Source: Fastidiosipila sp. (GTDB lineage Bacteria > Bacillota > Clostridia > Saccharofermentanales > DTU023). From it: DNA of 64,000 nucleotides. The translations under genes and the position numbers were made by a program. The DNA lies in contig JAAZGO010000025.1 in NCBI GenBank assembly GCA_012511175.1, forward strand, positions 1 to 64,000, in the 5' to 3' direction. The notes under the pieces are model-generated. The model ran no database searches. It was not told where the DNA came from and worked only from the letters and a program-made list of their open reading frames with translations. Position 1 is the stretch's first letter. Each line of letters begins with the position of its first letter. Of this stretch, positions 1 to 9,167 are shown piece by piece.

Positions 1-501
1 CTCCAGCTTGGCCCGGTCGAATTCCCGATTGCCCGCCTTTTGCTCATCCATGCATTTGATGTAGGCGGAAAAGCAGTCAGCCGCCTTGACAAGGTAGATG
101 GCTTCGCGGACCAGGGGTTCTTTTTCATCCGGCAAAAGAAGTTTTTCGTAGTGACAGGCCAGATCTTTTGGCAGCATGGCCAGGAGCGTCCGGCTGGCAT
201 CACGCTCAATCTCCCTGTAAGATGCCTCCATGCGGACATTATGGTATTTGACGGGCTTGGGCATATCACCCGTGATGATTTCGGGAAGATCGTGGAAAAG
301 GGCCAGGGCCGCGACAAAATCAGGGTCAGGGCAGAGCCTGTTTTCAGGATAATACTCCTGGCGGACCAGGGCCAGCAGGTGGGCGATCACGGCGACATCG
401 TGGGAGTGCTCTTGGAGGTTCTCCTGTTCCGTATTGCGCATCAGGCCCCAGCGGTTAATGTAGCGCATGCGGTGGATCATGGCAAAGAAGTTGGTATTCA
501 T
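1..501 (-). CDS. yfbR: HD-domain 5'-deoxynucleotidase, YfbR-like (3' end outside window)
   Basis: Reading the minus strand from an ATG at 501 gives an open frame that runs off the window's left edge, so the C-terminus is missing. The start is MNTNFFAMIHRMRYINRW, followed by an EHSHDVAVIAHLLA segment and an LFHDLPEIITGDMPKPVK segment. These supply the paired histidine and His-Asp metal ligands of the HD superfamily. The EHS-H-V and HDxPE-xxTGDxPxPxK pattern is that of YfbR-type 5'-deoxynucleotidases, which dephosphorylate deoxynucleoside monophosphates. The gene starts 4 nt after the stop of the dGTPase-like gene, so the two are probably translated together as a nucleotide-pool pair. Family assignment is firm; substrate range is inferred. 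Confidence 0.85.
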   Translation of the reverse strand, partial: MNTNFFAMIHRMRYINRWGLMRNTEQENLQEHSHDVAVIAHLLALVRQEYYPENRLCPDPDFVAALALFHDLPEIITGDMPKPVKYHNVRMEASYREIERDASRTLLAMLPKDLACHYEKLLLPDEKEPLVREAIYLVKAADCFSAYIKCMDEQKAGNREFDRAKLE

Positions 502-505
502 GGAC

Positions 506-1654
506 TCACACCCCATAGATCATCTTGAACATGCGGCTGGCAAAAGGATCAGTCATGCCGGCGATGTAGTCGGCCACCACCCTGGCCGGCCGGGCCCCCG
601 GTTCGGGGTGCCTGCTCCTGAAGTCTTCAAAAGCCAGTGCGGGAGGACTGCCATCAGACGTTCCCTTCGATGCCAAGTTCAGATAATAGTCGAAGAGACC
701 CTCCAGCGTGTTGCCCACCTGGGTCTCGTAGCGGATGACCCGGGGAGCGGTATAAATCTTCTCGTAGTTGATATCGATCAGCTCCTTGAGGGACTTGCCC
801 GTCCGCTCGCTCATGATAATGGCATCCTGGCCCAGGCTGTTCTCGATCACATCCTTGACCAGCCGGTCCACCATCTGGCTGTTGTTGGCCCCCAGTATTG
901 ACATAAGGCCGGGGGGGAGTTCATCGAAGAAAAACAGGCCGCTTCTCGTCGCGTCCTCAATGTCGCGGCCCACATAGGCAATCCGGTCCGTGATCCGGAC
1001 CACACACCCTTCCAGGGTGGCCGGGGGATCGTGACGCAGCGAACCGGGGATCAGGTCGGCTTCCTCTTTATTCCGAAGCGGAACCAGGACATATTCATCG
1101 TAACGCTCGCCGCAATGTGAAGCGATGCCGTCCCTGACCTCGAAAGTCAGATTGAGGCCGAACCGGTCCCTGTGCTCGGTCAGGATATCCACAACCCGCA
1201 GCCCGTGCCGCTCATGGCTGAAAGTCAGGCCCTGCCCGTTTGCCCGCAGCAGGCGGTCCAGGGTCGCCTCCCCGGCATGCCCGAAGGGGGCGTGTCCCAG
1301 GTCATGACCCAGGGCAATGGCCCGGATCAGATCGGTATTGAGTCGCAGTGCCCGGCCGATGGTCTCCGCCAGGTAACTGACGTAGAGGACGTGCTCCATC
1401 CGGGTGCAGACATGGTCATTTTGCGGATCGAAAAAGACCTGGGTTTTATGACGAAGTCTTCGGAAGGGAAGTGAATAGAGAATGCGGCCCATATCGCGTT
1501 CATAAACCGTCCGGACTTCACAGGCAGGCTCTTCCCTGTTGCGGCCGCGACTTTCCCTGGCCCGCATGGCAAAGGGGGACAGCCAATCCGTTTCCTGTCG
1601 TTCCTTGCTTTCGCGGGCAGTCATGGATACCGGGTATTCCTTATCTGGACACAT
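506..1654 (-). CDS. dgt: deoxyguanosinetriphosphate triphosphohydrolase-like HD protein
   Basis: 382 residues. Enzymes of this family cut dNTPs to the deoxynucleoside and tripolyphosphate. Near the N-terminus is the family block RILYSLPFRRLRHKTQVF, then RMEHVLYVSYLAETIG and a GHDLGHAPFGHAGE motif carrying the His-Asp metal pair. The ATG at 1654 is preceded by AAAGGAGGTGG with about 8 nt spacing. A GTG three codons upstream lies inside that ribosome binding site and is less likely; an internal Met at 1624 is another alternative. The gene lies 39 nt downstream of pcrA and 4 nt upstream of the YfbR-like gene, consistent with one transcription unit for dNTP sanitation and DNA repair. Confidence 0.88.
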   Translation of the reverse strand: MCPDKEYPVSMTARESKERQETDWLSPFAMRARESRGRNREEPACEVRTVYERDMGRILYSLPFRRLRHKTQVFFDPQNDHVCTRMEHVLYVSYLAETIGRALRLNTDLIRAIALGHDLGHAPFGHAGEATLDRLLRANGQGLTFSHERHGLRVVDILTEHRDRFGLNLTFEVRDGIASHCGERYDEYVLVPLRNKEEADLIPGSLRHDPPATLEGCVVRITDRIAYVGRDIEDATRSGLFFFDELPPGLMSILGANNSQMVDRLVKDVIENSLGQDAIIMSERTGKSLKELIDINYEKIYTAPRVIRYETQVGNTLEGLFDYYLNLASKGTSDGSPPALAFEDFRSRHPEPGARPARVVADYIAGMTDPFASRMFKMIYGV

Positions 1655-1693
1655 CCATTCCACCTCCTTTTCTGTCTTGATGGTGGCAACGTG

Positions 1694-4093
1694 CTATCCG
1701 TCACGTGAAAGTGCCGACTGGCTCGCCATAAAACGTCTGATCTTATCGCTGAAAGCAATGGTAAGGATGGCATCGTCCCCGGTCCTTGTGATGCCCTGGA
1801 TGGTTCCGGGGCCAAAGGACACATGGCGGACGGTGTCGCCAATCTTCAGCGAATCCGGATCCAGCGAAGCCTTGGCTTTTGCTTCAGCTGACCGGGAGCT
1901 GAGCCGGGTGACCGCCTTGTAGGCCGGCTCCTCTCCCGTTTCATCAATCTTCTTTCGGCCAAACATGGCCCAGGGAGGTGTTTGTTCGTCCCTCCTCCGC
2001 TTTTCTGAATCGGCTGATTCATTACGGTAGGCTCCGAAGGAGGCGTAGCCGAAGTAGCCGGTCTTCTCCAAAAGCTCGGCAGGGATGGCTTCGACAAAAC
2101 GGGAGATGGGATTGTACTGGGTGTGGCCAAAAAGGAGGCGGGAAACAGCCGCAGTAATAATCAATTCCTTTTTCGCCCGGGTGATGGCCACGTAGGCCAG
2201 CCGCCTCTCCTCCTCCACTCCTTCTTCTTCCTCCTGGGCCCGGATGGAGGGGAAAATATCCTCTTCGGCCCCCACAATGAAAACAGTGTCAAACTCCAGG
2301 CCTTTGGCATTGTGGACGGTCATCAGCGAGACCGCCGGTTCATCCGTCTCCTTGTCCTGGTCACTGTAGAGGGCTGCCCGTTCCAAAAAGAGGCGGAGGA
2401 GTCCAGCTGTTGACCGGTCCGTCAGATGGTCGGCAATGTCTTCCGGCAGGAACTCCCAAAGCTCGTCGATGGCCTCGACCTGCAGCCTGGCCTCAAAATC
2501 GATGGCGTCCGATATCAGTTCAATCAGGTTCTCCAATCGGGACTCCGCCTCAAAATCCCCCCTGGCTTTTAACTCCTCATAGTAGGCGATCAGTCCGGTA
2601 TCCTCTTCCACCTTCCTGATGTACTCCGCGAAAGTCAGTTCTCCCTTTTTTAATTCCTCCCGCAGCTGGTCGATCAGTTTGACAAAGATCAGGAGCCTGC
2701 CTCCGGCCCGCTCCAGGCCGGGCTCGCTTCCTGCGATCCGTGCCGCCTCAAAGAGCGGGATCCCCTTCCTTGAAGCCAGCTCTGACAGTCTTTCCAGGGT
2801 CAGGTCGCCGATTCCACGCCGCGGCTGGTTGACCACCCTTCGGAAGGCCAGATCATCTTCGGTCGACTGGATCAGGGCCAGATAAGCCGTGACATCCTTG
2901 ATTTCAGCCCGGTCATAAAAGCGGGTGCCGCCGTAGACCCGGTATTCCAGCCCCAGCTCGCGGATCGCAAATTCCAGGTTCCGCGACAGGGCGTTCAGCC
3001 GGTAAAGGACCGCGATATTGGGTTTTTCTCCCTCCCCGGCCGCCTGAAAACGCCGCTGAATCCCCCGGGCCACGTACCGTGCTTCCTCCATATGATCAGC
3101 AGCGCGGTAGAGCTGGATGGGATCTCCCTCCTCCAGAGCCGTCCACAGGGTCTTGGACTTTCTCCCCCGGTTCCCCTCGATCACATGATTGGCTGCTTCC
3201 AGAATTTTTTTGGTCGACCGGTAATTTTGCTCCAGCCGGACCACCGTGCATTCGGGAAAGTCCTTTTCAAAATCCAGAATGTTGCGGATGGTGGCGCCCC
3301 GGAAAGAATAAATGGATTGGTCGTCATCGCCCACGACACAAAGGTTGTGATGGCCGGACGAGAGGAGGCGGACCAGCTCGTACTGAACCATGTTGGTGTC
3401 CTGGTATTCGTCGACCAGAATGTATTGGAAACGCTCCCGGTAGTGGTCCAGGACAGCCGGATGCTCGCGGAAGAGCTGCAGGGTCTCCGTCAGGATGTCG
3501 TCAAAATCCATGGCATTCTTGTCGAAGAGTGACTTCTGGTAGGCCAGAAATATTTCCGACCACTGCCTGCCGAAAACACCGTAGGACACGGCGGCGTCAA
3601 CCTGGTCGGGAGTCATGTCATTATTTTTGAAATGGCTGATCCGTTTCAGGGCATCGGCGGGCGACAGCATCCGCTCGCTGATGCCCATAGCCTTGAGGAC
3701 TTCGGCCATGACACGTTTCTGGTCGTAGGTATCAAAGATGGCAAAGCCCGGCCGGTAGCCGATCAGGCCGGCATGGCGGCGCAGGATTCTCAGCATCATG
3801 GCGTGAAAGGTCCCGATCCAGCTGCCCCGGCTCTCAGGACCGATCAGCGAAACAACACGGTCCTTCATTTCGTTGGCTGCCTTGTTGGTAAAGGTAATGG
3901 CCAGGATCCTGCCGGGGTGAACGCCCCTCTCCTTGATCAGCCAGGCCACCCGGCGGGTTACCACGCGCGTCTTGCCCGATCCCGCTCCAGCCAGGATTAA
4001 AAGCGGGCCCTCCGTCGTGAGGACGGCCCGCTCCTGTTCGGGGTTGAGTTGTTTTAACAGTCTTTGACTTGTCCCGGTCTTTTCTTCCAGCAA
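1694..4093 (-). CDS. pcrA: ATP-dependent DNA helicase PcrA/UvrD
   Basis: A superfamily 1A 3'-5' DNA helicase of 799 residues. It shows a Q-motif LNPEQERAV, Walker A AGAGSGKTR at about residues 36-44, Walker B LVDEYQDTN, GDDDQSIYSFRGA, the QNYRS motif, and the late VSLMTVHNAKGLEFDTVFI and VAITRAKKEL motifs. The C-terminal tail has the GDTVRHVSFGPGTI segment typical of Gram-positive PcrA, which contacts RNA polymerase in studied species. I place the start at TTG (4093), 1 nt after the hibernation-factor stop and preceded by GGAG at 7 nt. The frame stays open further upstream, but that stretch is antisense-like sequence inside the neighbouring gene. Confidence 0.93.
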   Translation of the reverse strand: MLEEKTGTSQRLLKQLNPEQERAVLTTEGPLLILAGAGSGKTRVVTRRVAWLIKERGVHPGRILAITFTNKAANEMKDRVVSLIGPESRGSWIGTFHAMMLRILRRHAGLIGYRPGFAIFDTYDQKRVMAEVLKAMGISERMLSPADALKRISHFKNNDMTPDQVDAAVSYGVFGRQWSEIFLAYQKSLFDKNAMDFDDILTETLQLFREHPAVLDHYRERFQYILVDEYQDTNMVQYELVRLLSSGHHNLCVVGDDDQSIYSFRGATIRNILDFEKDFPECTVVRLEQNYRSTKKILEAANHVIEGNRGRKSKTLWTALEEGDPIQLYRAADHMEEARYVARGIQRRFQAAGEGEKPNIAVLYRLNALSRNLEFAIRELGLEYRVYGGTRFYDRAEIKDVTAYLALIQSTEDDLAFRRVVNQPRRGIGDLTLERLSELASRKGIPLFEAARIAGSEPGLERAGGRLLIFVKLIDQLREELKKGELTFAEYIRKVEEDTGLIAYYEELKARGDFEAESRLENLIELISDAIDFEARLQVEAIDELWEFLPEDIADHLTDRSTAGLLRLFLERAALYSDQDKETDEPAVSLMTVHNAKGLEFDTVFIVGAEEDIFPSIRAQEEEEGVEEERRLAYVAITRAKKELIITAAVSRLLFGHTQYNPISRFVEAIPAELLEKTGYFGYASFGAYRNESADSEKRRRDEQTPPWAMFGRKKIDETGEEPAYKAVTRLSSRSAEAKAKASLDPDSLKIGDTVRHVSFGPGTIQGITRTGDDAILTIAFSDKIRRFMASQSALSRDG

Positions 4094-4094
4094 A

Positions 4095-4637
4095 TTAATA
4101 CTCCGGTTCCAGCAGTCCGTAATCGCCGTCAACCCGTTTATAGACGGCACAAACGCGGTTTGTTTCCGCTGACAGGAAAAGGAGAAAAGAGTGGCCCAGC
4201 AGTTCCATCTGCAAAACAGCTTCATCGGGTGTCATTTCAGACATGGTGAAGCTTTTTCTGCGGATGATGCGGAACTCATCCTCATCGTTCATCCCTTCCC
4301 CCAAGGCCTCTTCATTATCGAAGTAGGCTTCCATGGATGAGAAATCCTTCATGCGCTTCTTCATGCGCGTCTTGTTTTTCCGAATCTGTCCTTCCAGGTT
4401 GTCGATGGCCTGTTCAACGGCCGTCATGGCATCGGATGCAACCGATTCTGCACGGAAATAAAGGGCTTGAATCTTAAAGGTGACCTCTGCGCGCACAAAA
4501 GCGCCCTCCGGCTGGAGCTTGACCTCGCCTCTGGCACTGTCATCAAAAAAGCGCTCAAATTTGGACATTTTCTGTTCAATGGCCGCTCTTAGGATCGGGT
4601 TGATACGCATGTCGATACCGAGGATTTCAACCTTCAT
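4095..4637 (-). CDS. hpf: long-form ribosome hibernation promoting factor
   Basis: 180 residues, the two-domain long form. The N-terminal domain (about residues 1-100, from MKVEILGIDMRINPILRAAI) is the YfiA/RaiA fold that sits in the 30S decoding channel. A charged linker rich in Lys/Arg and then Glu/Asp follows, and the C-terminal domain (RIIRRKSFTMSEMTPDEAVLQ to the end) mediates 100S ribosome dimerisation in Bacillota. The ATG at 4637 has AAAGGAG upstream; the frame extends to 4685 without a good site. A TATAAT -10 box lies at 4695-4700 on this strand. The gene is followed within 1 nt by pcrA, so the helicase may be co-expressed with it. Confidence 0.93.
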   Translation of the reverse strand: MKVEILGIDMRINPILRAAIEQKMSKFERFFDDSARGEVKLQPEGAFVRAEVTFKIQALYFRAESVASDAMTAVEQAIDNLEGQIRKNKTRMKKRMKDFSSMEAYFDNEEALGEGMNDEDEFRIIRRKSFTMSEMTPDEAVLQMELLGHSFLLFLSAETNRVCAVYKRVDGDYGLLEPEY

Positions 4638-4694
4638 AATGGAGCTCCTTTCGTTATTCCAGGCCATAAAGCCACGAAATAACACGTTTTGTTT

Positions 4695-4700
4695 ATTATA
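4695..4700 (-). promoter_or_regulatory. -10 element upstream of the hibernation factor gene
   Basis: A TATAAT hexamer on the minus strand, 58 nt before the hpf start codon, in a 124-nt divergent gap shared with the OPT transporter gene. No good -35 hexamer is visible at 16-18 nt, so the promoter may be weak or use another sigma factor. Confidence 0.4.
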
Positions 4701-4761
4701 CAGGATTGATCTAAACTAGGAGCTGGTACATGGTACGAAAACCAGCAGGGAGGTACCATTC

Positions 4762-6414
4762 ATGAAGAAGAAAATTCCGCACTTTACCTGGAGGGCCATC
4801 CTTCTCGCTATCCCCGGCTCCATATTGATTACGGCCTCCTCAACCTATGTGGCACTTCACGCCAGCGCGCTTCCCTGGCCGACCATTTTTGTCGCTGTCC
4901 TGTCCTTTGCCGTCATGCGTCTTTTCGGCAAAAGCGACATCAACGAGATCAATGTCGCGGCCACAGGCATGTCAGCCGGCGCCATGGTGGCCGGCGGCCT
5001 TGTCTTTACCTTGCCCGGGCTTTTTATTTCGGGGATCTGGAAGGTCGGCGACAAACAGCTGACTGCCCAGGCCTTTATCAAGGAGCACTTCCCCGTGGTC
5101 CTTTTAATCGCCCTGGCGGGGGTCCTCCTGGGCACCGCCCTCTGCTGGCTTCTTCGCAAGCGCAACATCGAACAGCAAGAGCTCCCCTACCCCATCGGCA
5201 AGGCGGCCGCCTCCACCCTGTCTGCCGGCAAAGCCGGCGGTTCACAGGCCCTGGTCCTGGTGATCGCGCTGGCAGCCGCGGCAGCTTTTACCCTGATGCG
5301 TGACCGCTTCGTCCTTTTCCCCGCCATGCTTTCTTTTTCCATCCTTGCCATCCCCCTGACCTTTTCCATGTCGCCCATGGCGGTCGGGATCGGAGGCATG
5401 ATCGGTTTTTCCTCAACTCTTTACTGGCTGTTGGGCGCGGGCATCACAACAGCAGTGCGTTTTGTCATTACGGAAACGACCCTGCTTCGCATGATCCCCG
5501 GCGCCGTGGAAAAAATCAATGAGTGGAATTTCACGGTCGCTATCGCCCTCATGGTTGGCTCGGGAGCCGGTACTTTACTGAATTTCATCTTTGGCTCCTA
5601 CCGGAAGAGAAAAGGATCTTTCCGGACCAGGACGGAACGGACTGTCCGTTTATCGAGACCCCGGGGGATCGGCCTCTTTTCCCTTATCCTGACCGCTGCC
5701 GCTTTTGTCATCACCATCCTGACCGGCATGAGGGTCATTCCCGCCCTGCTCCTCATGGCCGGTGTCTTCTTTGCCGCCCTTATGTCCTCTGTGATCACGG
5801 GTCAGACGGGCATCAACCCCATGGAGATCTTCGGGATTATTGTTCTCCTGGCCATCCGGGCCCTGGTCAAGGTGGACGCTGAGCACGCCTTCTTTATCGC
5901 GGCCATCGTGGCGGTCGCCTGCGGTTACGCCGGCGACATGATGAATGACTACAAGTCGGGGCACATCCTGAAAACCAACCCGGCCGCCCAGTTCTTCATT
6001 GAACTGATCGGCGGCTTCTTCGGGGCCCTGACAGCCTCGGTCGCCCTGCTGGCCATCATCTACTCCGCCGGCGGAGTAGGTGTCCAGGCAGGTCTTCCCG
6101 CCGCCCAGGCACACAGCGTCAATGCCATGGTCCAGGGCTTGGGAAATCCCATCATCTTTTTGGTGGCGGCCCTGGCAGGCTGTGCCCTGACCGTCTTCTT
6201 CGAGATCCCGGCCATGATCATCGGCATCGGTATGATGCTGACGGATTATGGACTTGCCCTGCCCATCTTTTTGGGAGGCATCCTGGAGTACCTGTCCCGG
6301 TCACACCTGAAAAAGGACAGCCAGCAGGCCATCCAGATGGGCGCTGCCGGCCTCCTGGGCGGGGAAGGCATTATGGGGACCATCCTGGCCATCATGGCCA
6401 TGTTCAGTCGCTAG
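4762..6414 (+). CDS. OPT-family oligopeptide/metal-chelate transporter
   Basis: 550 residues, almost entirely hydrophobic, with roughly 12-15 membrane segments. It starts at ATG 4762 after GGGAGG. Features matching the OPT family include FGKSDINEINVAATGMSAGAMVAGG near residues 55-80, the RNIEQQELPYPIGKAAAS loop around 140, and the late GYAGDMMNDYKSGHILKTNP block. OPT proteins import oligopeptides or metal-ligand complexes using the proton gradient; the substrate cannot be told from sequence. The gene stands alone on the plus strand between divergent hpf and a convergent ATPase gene 13 nt downstream. Confidence 0.87.
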   Translation: MKKKIPHFTWRAILLAIPGSILITASSTYVALHASALPWPTIFVAVLSFAVMRLFGKSDINEINVAATGMSAGAMVAGGLVFTLPGLFISGIWKVGDKQLTAQAFIKEHFPVVLLIALAGVLLGTALCWLLRKRNIEQQELPYPIGKAAASTLSAGKAGGSQALVLVIALAAAAAFTLMRDRFVLFPAMLSFSILAIPLTFSMSPMAVGIGGMIGFSSTLYWLLGAGITTAVRFVITETTLLRMIPGAVEKINEWNFTVAIALMVGSGAGTLLNFIFGSYRKRKGSFRTRTERTVRLSRPRGIGLFSLILTAAAFVITILTGMRVIPALLLMAGVFFAALMSSVITGQTGINPMEIFGIIVLLAIRALVKVDAEHAFFIAAIVAVACGYAGDMMNDYKSGHILKTNPAAQFFIELIGGFFGALTASVALLAIIYSAGGVGVQAGLPAAQAHSVNAMVQGLGNPIIFLVAALAGCALTVFFEIPAMIIGIGMMLTDYGLALPIFLGGILEYLSRSHLKKDSQQAIQMGAAGLLGGEGIMGTILAIMAMFSR

Positions 6415-6427
6415 CGGGCAGGAGAGG

Positions 6428-7642
6428 CTAGATCATCTGCCAGGGAATCAGCCAGCGCTGATGGCCCGCGGGAAGAAGTTGATCACAAGTACAGATGATA
6501 CCTGAATAGGCAATGGATTCCTTTTTCCTGCCCAGCATGGACCAATTTTTAAAGGGATGCGCGGGTTGACTGCTCTTTTTAATTTCGAATGGGTGAAGTT
6601 TCTGGTTTCGCTCAATGATCAAATCGATTTCATTCTTGTTGCTATCGCGCACGTAATAGAAGGGGGCACAGCGTCCGGAGTGAACCCAGCTTTTCATGAT
6701 TTCATTGACCACATAAGTTTCAAACAAGGCACCGCCCAACGGACCGTTGAAGGCTTCCCCCGCTGTTTCAAAGCCGCAGAGATAAGAACAGATGCCTGTG
6801 TCGGCAAAATAGAGCTTAGGCCTTTTAATAAGCCTTTTTCCCAGGTTGCCCGACCATGCGGGAAGCTTGTAGACTATGCCGGTTAGCAGGAGTATCTCAA
6901 GCCACCTTCGGGCGGTTGTCCCATCAATCCCGACCGCCGCCGAAATACTTGTAAGATTAAGCTCCTGTGCGGTCCGGGTCGCTAACAGCTGAACAAAACG
7001 CAAAAAGATGCTCATATCAAGAATATGTGTGACATCCCTTACATCTTTTTGCAGGTAAGTTTGAAGGTAGGAGGAAAAAAACTGTTGCAACTCAATGTCC
7101 CGATGCAAAACAAGTCTCGGCATGCCGCCCTCGAATATTCTTTCTGCAATTGTCTGAAAGCTGATCTCTTTCCGGATTTTCCAGCGCTCTATCAATAATT
7201 CCTCATCTTGAGGGTAAGGAGGTGAGTGATCCTTGACCAACTCCCCATAAGACAAGGGAAAGAGATTCATAACTGCAACGCGGCCCGCAAGTGATTCACG
7301 TACATTTTCCATCAACTGGAACAATTGTGATCCCGTCAGCCAGAAAAGACCCGGCTCGTCGCGCTCGTCAACGACCATCTTGATGTAGGGAAACAAGCTT
7401 GGAGCGTATTGGATCTCGTCGATCAGCAGGGGCGGCGGATAAAGCCTGAAAAAGTCAGCAGGAGACGCAAGCGCAGCCTGCTTGATGCGGGGATCATCCA
7501 GGGTGATATAGGTACGGTCCTCTGATTTTAAATATTTCAGCATGGTGCTTTTGCCCACCTGACGCGGTCCAGTCACAAGAAGAACCGGGAAACCTTTATT
7601 TGCTTTGATGACACTCGACTCAAGCTGCCTGTTGAGATACAT
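6428..7642 (-). CDS. AAA ATPase with DUF4143 domain
   Basis: 404 residues. The N-terminal P-loop ATPase (residues 1-170) has Walker A GPRQVGKST and Walker B PPLLIDEIQYAP; the C-terminal half is a DUF4143 domain with the NEIDLIIERNQKLHPFEIK segment typical of PD-(D/E)XK-like folds in this family. Members are widespread, often laterally transferred, and of unknown cellular role. Base composition is visibly more AT-rich than the flanking genes, with more A/T-ending codons, which suggests transfer. The ATG at 7642 follows AAAGGGGGGG. A 7-bp inverted repeat lies in the leader at 7686-7704. Confidence 0.85.
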   Translation of the reverse strand: MYLNRQLESSVIKANKGFPVLLVTGPRQVGKSTMLKYLKSEDRTYITLDDPRIKQAALASPADFFRLYPPPLLIDEIQYAPSLFPYIKMVVDERDEPGLFWLTGSQLFQLMENVRESLAGRVAVMNLFPLSYGELVKDHSPPYPQDEELLIERWKIRKEISFQTIAERIFEGGMPRLVLHRDIELQQFFSSYLQTYLQKDVRDVTHILDMSIFLRFVQLLATRTAQELNLTSISAAVGIDGTTARRWLEILLLTGIVYKLPAWSGNLGKRLIKRPKLYFADTGICSYLCGFETAGEAFNGPLGGALFETYVVNEIMKSWVHSGRCAPFYYVRDSNKNEIDLIIERNQKLHPFEIKKSSQPAHPFKNWSMLGRKKESIAYSGIICTCDQLLPAGHQRWLIPWQMI

Positions 7643-7685
7643 GATCCCCCCCTTTCAGAAAATAATTATGATATATATGGATAAG

Positions 7686-7704
7686 ATCCCAGTTTATCTG
7701 GGAT
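7686..7704. repeat. perfect inverted repeat in the leader of the DUF4143 gene
   Basis: ATCCCAG-N5-CTGGGAT, 44 nt upstream of the start codon and just upstream of an AT-rich -10-like region. It could be an operator or a leader hairpin. Confidence 0.45.
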
Positions 7705-7777
7705 ACGATACCAGAATATCATAAATCGAATTTTGTATCAAGCGGGTGAGACGACCGGTCAGGGCAATGAAACAAGT

Positions 7778-7805
7778 CAAAAGGGGCGCCCCGGGGCGCC
7801 CCTTT
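7778..7805 (-). terminator. rho-independent terminator after gap
   Basis: An 11-bp perfect stem (AAAGGGGCGCC / GGCGCCCCTTT, loop CCGG) lies 28 nt after the gap stop codon. On the minus strand it runs into a short T-rich tail (TTTTGAC). The palindrome also works weakly on the plus strand. Confidence 0.75.
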
Positions 7806-7832
7806 GAATAATGATCTTTTTGCCGTGATTTC

Positions 7833-8915
7833 TTACAGGCCGGCTTTTTGATCCTCCCTGGCCACATGGAGCAGGAGGTCGATGGTGCGTTCGGAATAGC
7901 CCCACTCATTGTCGTACCAGGCAACCAGCTTGAAAAAGCGCTTCTCGCCCTTAAGGTTGTTCTGGAGGGTCGCTCCTGAATCATAGATGGATGAGTAGGC
8001 GTCATGGATGACATCTGTCGAGACGATGGGATCCTTGGTGTACTTCAAGTAACCTTTCAGGTAGGTCTCCGATGCCTTTTTCATCATGGCATCGATCGCT
8101 TCGATGGAGGTATCCTGCTTGAGCAGGACCGTCAGGTCGATCACCGAACCGGTCGCGATGGGGACGCGGAAGGCCATGCCCGTCATCTTGCCCGCCACTT
8201 CCGGCAAAACGATGCCGACGGCTTTGGCCGCGCCCGTGGTGGTGGGGATGATGTTTTCAGCGGCTGTGCGGCCCAGGCGCCAGTTCTTGAGCGAGGTGCC
8301 GTCGACCACTTTTTGCGAGGCGGTGTAGGCGTGAATGGTCGTCATCAGGCCTTTTTCAATTTCCAGGCCTTCCTTGAGCAGCACATGGACAATGGGCGCC
8401 AGGCAGTTGGTTGTGCAGGAGGCGTTGGAAACAACGACATCTTCTCCAGGTACATAATTGCCCTCATTGACTCCCATGACAATGGTCTTGACGGGGCCCT
8501 TGCCGGGGGCGGTCAGGATTACCTTTTTAGCGCCCACTTCAATGTGGCCCATGGCTTTGTCGTAATCATTGAACTTGCCGGACGAATCGATGACGTAGTC
8601 AACGCCAAGCGATTTCCAGTCAAGATCCTTGGGTTCCAGGCCTGCCAGGACACTCTGGACCCGGTGCTTGCCATCGATGACGATGACATCGTTTTCTTCC
8701 AGTGAAGGATCGGATTTCTCCGTCTTCAGGTCGTGTTCCCAGCGGTGCTGCGAAGAATCGTAGGTCAGCTGATAGACAAAGTAGTCAGCCTTGGTGTTTC
8801 TTGCAACGATAGCAACCAGGTCGACTTCACTGTCAAGCAGACCGCGCTCTACCAAGCCTCTGAAGACCAGGCGTCCAATGCGGCCGAATCCGTTAATTGC
8901 GACTTTAATGGCCAT
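7833..8915 (-). CDS. gap: glyceraldehyde-3-phosphate dehydrogenase
   Basis: 360 residues, a little longer than the usual 330-340. The N-terminus has the Rossmann motif INGFGRIGR. The catalytic cysteine is Cys167 in SNASCTTNCLAP, and WYDNEWGYS near the C-terminus completes the family pattern. It carries out the NAD(P)-linked step of glycolysis that makes 1,3-bisphosphoglycerate. The extra length falls around residues 55-75. The usual Asp after the second beta strand, which favours NAD, is not in its normal context (VARNTKAD here), so cofactor preference is open. The ATG at 8915 follows AAAGGAA at a normal distance. Apparently monocistronic, with its own terminator. Confidence 0.93.
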   Translation of the reverse strand: MAIKVAINGFGRIGRLVFRGLVERGLLDSEVDLVAIVARNTKADYFVYQLTYDSSQHRWEHDLKTEKSDPSLEENDVIVIDGKHRVQSVLAGLEPKDLDWKSLGVDYVIDSSGKFNDYDKAMGHIEVGAKKVILTAPGKGPVKTIVMGVNEGNYVPGEDVVVSNASCTTNCLAPIVHVLLKEGLEIEKGLMTTIHAYTASQKVVDGTSLKNWRLGRTAAENIIPTTTGAAKAVGIVLPEVAGKMTGMAFRVPIATGSVIDLTVLLKQDTSIEAIDAMMKKASETYLKGYLKYTKDPIVSTDVIHDAYSSIYDSGATLQNNLKGEKRFFKLVAWYDNEWGYSERTIDLLLHVAREDQKAGL

Positions 8916-9118
8916 AAAAAATTCCTTTCTTGCTGAAGCGAACACTGCGTCCGCTTGTTATCTGATCAGCTCGGGTCCGGTTGGCAGCAAGCAGCGCTTC
9001 AAAGCACACGGACACCGATATCAGAAGTTATTTTAACACATGGCCAATGACGGCATCACTGGCCGATTGCACAAGGAAGAAGCGGTCTTTATTTTCCAGG
9101 GCTGGCCCTTCTCAACAA

Positions 9119-9141
9119 GGGCCGGGACAAAAGCCCGGCCC
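9119..9141 (-). terminator. hairpin after gcvPB, possible terminator
   Basis: GGGCCGGG and CCCGGCCC form an 8-bp stem with a 7-nt loop, 26 nt downstream of the gcvPB stop. The 3' tail on the minus strand is only TTGTT, so termination efficiency is uncertain. Confidence 0.5.
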
Positions 9142-9167
9142 CCGAATTCACTTTGATGGCACAGCCT

